DNA of 14,903 bases from Acidobacteriaceae bacterium (lineage in GTDB: Bacteria > Acidobacteriota > Terriglobia > Terriglobales > Acidobacteriaceae). The notes under the pieces were generated by a model. That model did not search any database and was not told where the DNA came from. It worked only from the letters and a program-made list of their open reading frames with translations. Location: positions 2,093 through 16,995 of the forward strand of contig PLYW01000356.1 in NCBI GenBank assembly GCA_003151875.1, written 5' to 3'. A program made the position numbers and the translations under genes. Of the stretch, positions 1 to 5,080 are shown in pieces (the stretch's first letter is position 1; each line of letters opens with the position of its first letter).

Positions 1-1622
1 CTGGCGGGGCCGGGGCCGGCGCTCTTGGCATCGTGACCTCCACCCTCGGGGCTGGCCCCCCGATTGACAGCCTGGACCCGACTCTCACGGGAAACATTCA
101 GGGCGAGCGCGCCACCACCCCGCAGTCCAACATCGTCTTCACGGGAACGCCCACTCTGGTACAAAACACCAACCTCTACGACTTCGGTTACACGCAGGGG
201 TTTTCCACGGGTACCTTGATGACGGTGGGGTTCAACAACAACCGGGTTACCACGAACTCGCTCTTCAGCCTGCTTTCGCCGGCGTTGAACCCAAGCTTCC
301 GTTTCCAATTGCGGCAGCACCTGCTGCAAGGCTTTGGGTTCGATCCCAACCTGCGCTACATCCGCATCGCCCGCAACAATCGCGAGATCGAGGACGTGGT
401 GTTTCGCCAGCAGATCATCCAAACCGTATCGCAGGTTGAAAATATCTACTGGGACCTGGTGACTTCCTATGAAGCCGTGAAGGTGAACGAGCGCGCGCTG
501 CAACTGGCGGAGAAAACGCTCTCCGACGATCAGGAGCAGATCAGGATTGGCACGCTGGCCCCCATTACCTTGCTTCAGGCCCAGAGCGGGGTGGCCACCG
601 CGAAGCAAAACCTGATCGGTTCGCAATCCAATCTTCAGCTTGAGCAACTACTGATGAAGAATGCCATTACCAAGAACATGGGAGATCCCATCCTGGCGGT
701 GGCGCCGGTCATTCCCACCGACACCCTGCGATTCAATGAGCAGTACGAGGTCCGTCCGGTCGAAGACCTGATTCAGGAGGCCCTGCAGGCGCGTCCCGAA
801 ATCGCGGTGGCGCGCATCAACCTGACCAATCTCGAGATCTCGCGTAAGTCACTCAAGAACGCCCTGCGGCCAACGCTGGACGTGTACGCGTTTTATGGGG
901 CCTCTAGCTTGGCGGGTGACCAGAATCCAGCCTTCCCAGATTGTCCTCCGGGGGTACCTTCAGGACAAAACTGCCTGCCTCCCGGGACGATTCCCCGGAG
1001 CGGCTACCCCAACGCTTTTCACGATCTCTTCAACAGTTCAGCACCCGACAAAGGAGTCGGAGTGAACCTCAACATTCCTCTGCGCAACCGCGCCGCGCAA
1101 TCCGAACAGGTGCGGTCGCAGTTGGAATACCGTCAGTCGCAGGTTGCCCTGCAGCAAACCGAGAACCAGATATCGTTGCAGGTGCGCAACGCGCAATTTA
1201 CCATGCAGCAGAACTATGCCGCACTCCAGGCGGCGATCGCAGGCCGCGACTATGCCAAAGAGAGCCTGGCCGCGGAGCAGAAGAAGTTCGGCTATGGGGC
1301 TTCCACGCCTACTCTGGTATTGCAGGCGTCCAGCAGCCTGACCCAGTCCGAATCCAACGTTCTCAACGCGGCCGCCAATTACGAGAAGTCGAAAGTGCAG
1401 CTCGATCTGTACACGGCGGAAACCCTGTCCAAGCTGGGTATTGATCTGTCGGATGCCGAAGCGGGCCAGGTCAAGCATGCGCCGGCGGTGAAAGGTGTTG
1501 TCCCGGCCAATGTGCAGGAGTTGACCTCGCCGACGCCGCCCTACACGCCGCCGCCGAGCGCGCAGCCGCAAGGAGCGCCGCCACCTCCGCCCGGCCCGGG
1601 CGAGGCCGAACCGCATCGTTAA
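1..1622 (+). CDS. TolC-family outer membrane efflux protein (5' end missing)
   Basis: Family role: the outer-membrane channel of a tripartite efflux or type I secretion system, forming a trimeric beta-barrel plus periplasmic alpha-helical tunnel. The reading frame is open to the left edge, and no signal peptide is seen, so the start and export signal lie outside the window. Numbering from the GTG at 33, the two internally related helical hairpins expected of TolC are visible. The first runs about 110-215 (QIIQTVSQVENIYWDLV, ITLLQAQSGVATAKQNL) and the second about 345-470 (NIPLRNRAAQSEQVRSQ, TLVLQASSSLTQSESNV). Between them, about residues 290-335, is a Pro/Gly-rich insert with two cysteines (C304, C314), probably a surface loop. 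The C-terminus is a Pro-rich tail (about 495-529), likely a disordered periplasmic extension. No efflux-pump or adaptor genes are downstream; they could lie to the left. The substrate cannot be inferred. Family call is firm. Confidence 0.9.
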   Translation, partial: GGAGAGALGIVTSTLGAGPPIDSLDPTLTGNIQGERATTPQSNIVFTGTPTLVQNTNLYDFGYTQGFSTGTLMTVGFNNNRVTTNSLFSLLSPALNPSFRFQLRQHLLQGFGFDPNLRYIRIARNNREIEDVVFRQQIIQTVSQVENIYWDLVTSYEAVKVNERALQLAEKTLSDDQEQIRIGTLAPITLLQAQSGVATAKQNLIGSQSNLQLEQLLMKNAITKNMGDPILAVAPVIPTDTLRFNEQYEVRPVEDLIQEALQARPEIAVARINLTNLEISRKSLKNALRPTLDVYAFYGASSLAGDQNPAFPDCPPGVPSGQNCLPPGTIPRSGYPNAFHDLFNSSAPDKGVGVNLNIPLRNRAAQSEQVRSQLEYRQSQVALQQTENQISLQVRNAQFTMQQNYAALQAAIAGRDYAKESLAAEQKKFGYGASTPTLVLQASSSLTQSESNVLNAAANYEKSKVQLDLYTAETLSKLGIDLSDAEAGQVKHAPAVKGVVPANVQELTSPTPPYTPPPSAQPQGAPPPPPGPGEAEPHR

Positions 1623-1760
1623 CCGCGTTTAGGCGCATAATGCGCCGCGATTTCGACGATCGCACTTTAAAAACGGATTATTGAAGTCCCGGCTTGAAGC
1701 GGAAAGGGAAATGCAAACGTCGGGAGCAATTCCAGAGTTCCTGTATCCGATGTTGGGGGA

Positions 1761-1892
1761 GCACGCCTTTCAGGCGTGCATACCAAAGCTGCAAAAAGGG
1801 AGAGGCTTTTGCCGCTGAGGTAAGGGTTCTGGTTACCTCAGCGGCTAAAGCCGAGTTCAGATGCAACTCTCAACTGCACCGCTGAAGCGGTG
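1761..1892. repeat. Cluster of three inverted repeats, REP-like spacer element
   Basis: This covers the core of the 327-bp gap between two convergent genes. Three hairpins follow each other. The first is 1761-1768 with 1772-1779 (GCACGCCT/AGGCGTGC, 3-nt loop). The second is 1804-1823 with 1833-1852, a 20-nt arm pair with a single mismatch and a 9-nt loop. The third is 1877-1883 with 1886-1892 (CACCGCT/AGCGGTG). No protein is supported here; the short open frames show no family resemblance. Clusters of this kind in spacers resemble dispersed REP/BIME-type elements, but copy number elsewhere in the genome cannot be seen from this window. The rest of 1623-1949 holds nothing I recognise. Confidence 0.55.
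1793..1852 (-). terminator. Possible intrinsic terminator for the beta-propeller gene
   Basis: Read on the minus strand, the 20-nt stem-loop (1852-1804, one mismatch) is followed seven bases later by five T residues (1797-1793). It lies about 100 bp past the stop of the minus-strand gene ending at 1950. The gap between stem and T-run weakens the call. The same stem could also stop transcription from the convergent tolC-type gene, though no T-run follows it on the plus strand. Confidence 0.35.
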
Positions 1893-1949
1893 TTCCACCC
1901 GGATACACCAACTTAGAATCCGTTCTAACGCCCAGTCATTGCCTATGCA

Positions 1950-3218
1950 TCACTGCGTCACTACCATCGTCGGCTGCTGCAGCGCGCAGGCAGCGGTACA
2001 ACCAGGGACTTGCGGAGGCGCGGCTATCGTAGTTGACACGGTGTCGTTCGCCGTCTGGATGATGCTGGTGGAGAAGCCGCGCGGGTTGGTCACATAAACC
2101 TTGGTCGATCCGGGCTCGGTGGCGACGAAGTTAGGACCAACTCCCACAGCAACGGTCTTCAGCACCGCAAAGCTGGTGGCGCTCACCACCGACACATCAT
2201 TGGAGCCGGAATTAGCCACGTAGAAGCGCGTTCCGTCCTTGAGTGCGGCAACTCCCGTGGGTGTCGTACCCACGGCCACCGGCGCAGACAGCGACGGGAT
2301 GGGCGGCGAATTGGCAACATTGACATTCGAGGCATCGAAGACACTGACCGTGTTGTCGCCCGCGTTGGTGACGTAGAGCCGGTTGAGATGGGTGTCGAGG
2401 TAGGAATACGTCGGTCCTACGCCCAGCGGAACCGATGCGGCCACAACCGGGGCGCTGCCCTGTGTAAGGATGTCGAGCGCACCGGGATGGACTCCGTCGC
2501 CCTGGGTCACGACGAAGATGTAACTGCCATCGACACTGGACGTGGCGTACACGGGATTCAGCCCCAGCCCGTCTCCCGGGTTTAAGGTCTTCACCAATTC
2601 CAGGGTCACCGGATTCAAGACCGAGACCGAGCCCTGGCCCATGTTGTCGCCCGCGTTCAGGACGAAGATTTGCCCGCCGCTGGCCGCCTGGACCATATTG
2701 ACCGGGTTCAGCCCCACGCACGCAGTATTCGACACCGCTCCCGTGGCCGTCACGATGTTGCTCACCGATCCGCTGCTAGGACACATGTCCGGAGTGAAGC
2801 CCGAATTGAGCACGTACAGGTTGCCATTCTTAGTTGACGTCAAGAAGACGGGATGCGATCCCGACAGCAATCCGACGGTCGTAACCGCGCCGTTGCTGTA
2901 AGCCGGGAAATCACTCACCGTGTCATTGCCGCTGTTGGCGACAAAAAGGCCGTTCAAAGAAAGCAGCGCCTCATAGACGGGACCGACGCCCATGGGTTGC
3001 AGCCAACTGACGGAGTCGCCGGAAACATCGATCGTGGTGGTTGAGCCGTTGCCGTTGGGGTTGTAGTTCAGTACGTAGGCGAAGTGCACGCTCTGCGGCT
3101 GGCCGCCGGGACCGACAATGGGATTGGCGACCGGACGGTATTGATCGCCACAACCCAGCTCTGACAACAGTAGGAAAGCAGCGAGCGACAAAAAAATGGT
3201 TTTGCGGAGGACCTTCAT
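1950..3218 (-). CDS. YVTN-family beta-propeller lipoprotein (YncE-like)
   Basis: Predicted 422 residues. The ATG at 3218 is chosen because it is preceded by AGGAG at a proper distance and begins a signal peptide (KR-rich start, hydrophobic 8-18). The signal ends at LSELGC with Cys23, a plausible though not canonical lipobox, so the protein is probably lipid-anchored and periplasm-facing. The frame is open 42 codons further upstream, but that stretch has no signal-like character. The body is made of repeated strands of the YVTN type: LFVANSGNDTVSDF (about 91), LYVLNSG (134), IFVLNAGDN (184), LYVTNAGDNTVSVFD (281), FYVANSGSNDVSVVS (332), VYVTN (374). This suggests a seven-bladed propeller. Such proteins serve as binding or scaffold modules; no catalytic residues are evident and the ligand is unknown. 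A possible -10 (TACAAT on the minus strand, 3278-3273) lies upstream, but no matching -35 was found. Confidence 0.85.
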   Translation of the reverse strand: MKVLRKTIFLSLAAFLLLSELGCGDQYRPVANPIVGPGGQPQSVHFAYVLNYNPNGNGSTTTIDVSGDSVSWLQPMGVGPVYEALLSLNGLFVANSGNDTVSDFPAYSNGAVTTVGLLSGSHPVFLTSTKNGNLYVLNSGFTPDMCPSSGSVSNIVTATGAVSNTACVGLNPVNMVQAASGGQIFVLNAGDNMGQGSVSVLNPVTLELVKTLNPGDGLGLNPVYATSSVDGSYIFVVTQGDGVHPGALDILTQGSAPVVAASVPLGVGPTYSYLDTHLNRLYVTNAGDNTVSVFDASNVNVANSPPIPSLSAPVAVGTTPTGVAALKDGTRFYVANSGSNDVSVVSATSFAVLKTVAVGVGPNFVATEPGSTKVYVTNPRGFSTSIIQTANDTVSTTIAAPPQVPGCTAACALQQPTMVVTQ

Positions 3219-3410
3219 CCACACTCCTGACGATGAACTGCTACTCCTGCCCGATGCACAACAGGAAAATACATTGTATAGGGGCGCGCCCGCCGGGTAT
3301 AGCCGTTCGACTGCCCACCCATCTGGAACCCGAGGGAAGCGCAAGGGTTGCGGTTATCATACTTCGGCGTAAACCGTAAATGACCGTTCCCGCGGACTAG
3401 GAGGCAGCGC

Positions 3411-3443
3411 GCAAAAGCAAAGCCCTGCCGGTGGCGACAGGGC
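3411..3443 (-). terminator. Intrinsic terminator of the A-type Fe-S carrier gene
   Basis: On the minus strand a 9-bp stem (3443-3435 with 3430-3422, one G-U pair) encloses the 4-nt loop CCAC. It is followed by a T-rich tract, TTTGCTTTTGC (3421-3411). It starts about 40 bp after the stop codon at 3484, the expected place for a rho-independent terminator. Confidence 0.85.
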
Positions 3444-3483
3444 CCTTAAAATTCGTTGCAGCCGGCGATTGCACGCGCCGAGG

Positions 3484-3861
3484 TTAGACGCTGAAGGAAG
3501 ATCCGCAGCCGCAGGTGCTCTTGACGTTGGGATTGTCGAACTTGAAGCCGGCGCCTTCCAGGGTCTCGATGTAATCGACGTTGACGCCCTTCAGATACAT
3601 CAGCGAGGTCGCGTCCACGTAAACCTTCAGGCCTTCGAAGTCGAAGGTCTTGTCCATCATGCCGGCGCCGTTCTCGAAGGACATCGAGTACGAGAAGCCG
3701 GAGCATCCGCCGCCGACCACTCCCACGCGCAGCCCCGCCGGAACTGGGTTCTGTTGCGCCATGATCTCTTTCACCTTGGCGATCGCCGTCGGGGTGAGAT
3801 TGAGCGGCTGGGTTGGCATAGTGGGTGCGGTGGTATTCGGCGTGGTCGTTGTGGTAGCCAT
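3484..3861 (-). CDS. A-type Fe-S cluster carrier protein (HesB/IscA/SufA/ErpA family)
   Basis: Predicted 125 residues, close to the usual 105-125. The family delivers [2Fe-2S] or [4Fe-4S] clusters to apo-proteins in the cytoplasm. The three conserved cysteines are present: C53 in the GGGCSGF motif, and C117 and C119 in the terminal CGCGSSFSV motif. The start ATG at 3861 has an AGAGGAG Shine-Dalgarno and an extended -10 promoter just upstream. The open frame runs further upstream to 4086, but that part overlaps the promoter and a hairpin block and is not protein-like. The first 20 residues are a Thr/Pro-rich extension not seen in short family members. No isc or suf genes are adjacent, so it is a stand-alone carrier, as ErpA often is. 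The sequence alone does not separate IscA, SufA and ErpA, so no symbol is given. Confidence 0.93.
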   Translation of the reverse strand: MATTTTTPNTTAPTMPTQPLNLTPTAIAKVKEIMAQQNPVPAGLRVGVVGGGCSGFSYSMSFENGAGMMDKTFDFEGLKVYVDATSLMYLKGVNVDYIETLEGAGFKFDNPNVKSTCGCGSSFSV

Positions 3862-3885
3862 GGTTTCTCCTCTGAAACTAGCGGG

Positions 3886-3914
3886 ATTATAGCAAACTCT
3901 CGCAGATCTGTGGC
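3886..3914 (-). promoter_or_regulatory. Extended -10 promoter of the A-type carrier gene
   Basis: On the minus strand TGCTATAAT (3894-3886) is a perfect extended -10. Seventeen bases upstream, GCCACA (3914-3909) matches the -35 consensus only in its last three bases, which is tolerable with an extended -10. The predicted transcript start is about 20 nt before the ATG at 3861, leaving room for the AGAGGAG ribosome binding site. The -35 bases also form one arm of a hairpin. Confidence 0.55.
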
Positions 3915-4063
3915 CCGCAGCCCGCCAGTCAGGCGCTGCCACAAAGATGCCTCTGTTTTGGATGCAGCGGACCTGCCCTCCGTCGCAGGAGTTATACCAG
4001 CCGTCTCCTGCGGGTCGCAGCACCCTGAGATGAAAAGGGCTGCCCCCGCCGGGATAGCAGCCC
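3909..4063. repeat. Block of three consecutive hairpins in a divergent spacer
   Basis: This is the densest structured part of the 602-bp gap between the A-type carrier gene (-) and the small membrane protein gene (+). Hairpin one spans 3909-3943 (TGTGG...CCACA outer arms with inner CAG/CTG and CGCC/GGCG pairs around AGTCA). Hairpin two has perfect 8-bp arms at 3984-3991 and 4005-4012 (CGCAGGAG/CTCCTGCG). Hairpin three has perfect 7-bp arms at 4037-4043 and 4057-4063 (GGGCTGC/GCAGCCC). On the minus strand hairpin three is followed directly by TTTT, giving it a terminator look. An open frame on the minus strand covers this block but has no start signal and no family likeness. It could be a dispersed spacer repeat, a small RNA, or a terminator array; copy number is unknown. 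Confidence 0.5.
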
Positions 4064-4113
4064 AGGTACCGCGCTTCGCTCAGCACCCCTAAAGGAGAGT
4101 GGTTCCGAGGCTT

Positions 4114-4126
4114 GTGACATTGTCAC
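4114..4126. promoter_or_regulatory. Short palindrome GTGAC-ATT-GTCAC, possible operator
   Basis: Two perfect 5-bp half-sites are separated by three bases, in the spacer between two divergently transcribed genes. The half-site resembles the CRP/FNR-type TGTGA core, but the spacing is shorter than the classical CRP site. It lies about 220 bp upstream of the small membrane protein promoter and about 230 bp from the carrier-gene promoter, so any target is uncertain. The remainder of 4127-4350 shows only a small 6-bp hairpin at 4239-4255 and a G-run/C-run pair at 4309-4321. Confidence 0.25.
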
Positions 4127-4353
4127 CAATTCTTCACAGAGTCAAGACCACTGATGGGGTGCCCGCTCACGCCACTTTCCGCGCATTGAGTCGTAGCGGA
4201 CACATATTTTTCTTCCATGCTTCGCGGGAAAACGATGACTAAGCCCCGTGCTTAGCCGCGTTGTTTGCCTGAAGGGGACTCCGGCGCGCCACTTGACGGG
4301 AGGGCGGCGGGGGCAGCCCCCTTGGCCCGGTTGCTGAACGCAAATAATTGCGC

Positions 4354-4380
4354 TTGCCCGTTCCCAGCCGGAGATATAAT
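4354..4380 (+). promoter_or_regulatory. Candidate sigma-70 promoter of the small membrane protein gene
   Basis: A perfect TATAAT (4375-4380) is preceded by TTGCCC (4354-4359), with a 15-bp spacer that is shorter than ideal. Transcription would start near 4387, about 75 nt before the ATG at 4464. Confidence 0.4.
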
Positions 4381-4463
4381 GTACACAAGTGAGGGCCCCC
4401 GTCCGGCTGGGCGTTACGACCGCCTGGGACGTGGGACCGGTTCATTGTGAGCCGAGGTGGCTG

Positions 4464-4736
4464 ATGTCAATGATAATGATGTTGCTGATCGTATGGGGGG
4501 TTCTGACGGGGATACTGGTCCTGCTCCTGATCTACCGTAGCACCCTGACCCTGCACGAGGACGATCAACTCTTCTTGGATGATGCCAGCGCCACTATGCG
4601 CGTCGAACAGGAGCAACTGCAGCTTCGGATGAAGAGGGTGACCCCGTACGTGCGCATCCTGGGCGCGGCGTCGGGTCTGTTGATCTTGTTCATCGCCGGC
4701 ATGGCCGTATGGCAGCAGATGAACAAGGTGTACTGA
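4464..4736 (+). CDS. Small two-helix membrane protein, function unknown
   Basis: Predicted 90 residues. The ATG at 4464 follows GAGGTGG at a suitable spacing; an open frame extends 25 codons further upstream but without membrane or signal character. Two hydrophobic segments are clear: about residues 3-24 (MIMMLLIVWGVLTGILVLLL) and 65-84 (ILGAASGLLILFIAGMAVW). They are joined by a charged loop of about 40 residues containing HEDDQLFLDD and a polar helix rich in Glu, Gln and Arg. Both ends and the loop are hydrophilic, so a helical hairpin in the inner membrane is likely. I recognise no named family. It stands alone, with its own promoter candidate upstream and a hairpin downstream. It is a real gene by start signal, composition and membrane pattern, but no function can be assigned. 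Confidence 0.75.
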   Translation: MSMIMMLLIVWGVLTGILVLLLIYRSTLTLHEDDQLFLDDASATMRVEQEQLQLRMKRVTPYVRILGAASGLLILFIAGMAVWQQMNKVY

Positions 4737-4841
4737 GTCCTTCGTGCTGAGTGCCGCTCCACGGCGGCGAAATTGTTAGCAATTCGTTCCTCCGGGTAAA
4801 CCTCCGGGGGCGCGAATATGCCTGAGCCTATAAATATGAAT

Positions 4842-4876
4842 CGAACAACGCGCAGCGCTCCGCTGCGCGTTGTTCG
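4842..4876. repeat. Perfect 16-bp inverted repeat with 3-nt loop
   Basis: Arms 4842-4857 and 4861-4876 (CGAACAACGCGCAGCG and its exact complement) surround CTC. It lies about 105 bp after the stop of the small membrane gene and 200 bp before the aceE start. No T-run follows on either strand, so it is not a textbook terminator, although such a stable stem would affect any read-through transcript. Two direct copies of CCTCCGGG sit just upstream (4789-4796, 4801-4808). A weak -10-like TAAAAT (4969-4974), without a clear -35, is the only promoter hint for aceE in the remaining spacer. Confidence 0.7.
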
Positions 4877-5067
4877 TTGTGGCGGACACGCGTTGGGCTT
4901 AACGCACCCAGAACCCGGCCAGCGTCAACGTTCTGAAAGATGAAGCGATTCGTCATGGCGCGCATCTTTAAAATAGTCAGAGAAAAATAGCCGGAGATTG
5001 AGTCTTCGCAAACATCGAAGCTGAATGTGCTTCGCCCCGGAGGCGCAGCCATCAGCTCGCAGATCAC

Positions 5068-5080
5068 AGAGGTCAACGTG
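5068..5080 (+). promoter_or_regulatory. Ribosome binding site deciding the aceE start
   Basis: AGAGG (5068-5072) lies five bases before GTG (5078-5080). The first in-frame start in the open frame is another GTG at 5027, which has only a weak GAAG upstream. Starting at 5078 gives 897 residues, near the 887 of the E. coli enzyme. Confidence 0.55.

Noticed and set aside
1694..1885. Short plus-strand frame across the repeat cluster at 1761-1892
   Set aside because: Its sequence is simply the translation of the inverted repeats; no start signal or protein-like composition.
3219..3344. 42-codon upstream extension of the beta-propeller lipoprotein
   Set aside because: The ATG at 3218 has AGGAG and begins directly with a lipoprotein signal; the extension would bury it.
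3862..4086. 75-codon upstream extension of the A-type carrier frame
   Set aside because: It covers an extended -10 promoter and the hairpin block, has no ribosome binding site at its first start, and the internal ATG at 3861 has both promoter and Shine-Dalgarno.
4239..4445. 68-codon minus-strand frame in the spacer before the small membrane gene
   Set aside because: Pro/Arg-rich, no ribosome binding site, overlaps the TATAAT promoter candidate of the opposite gene.
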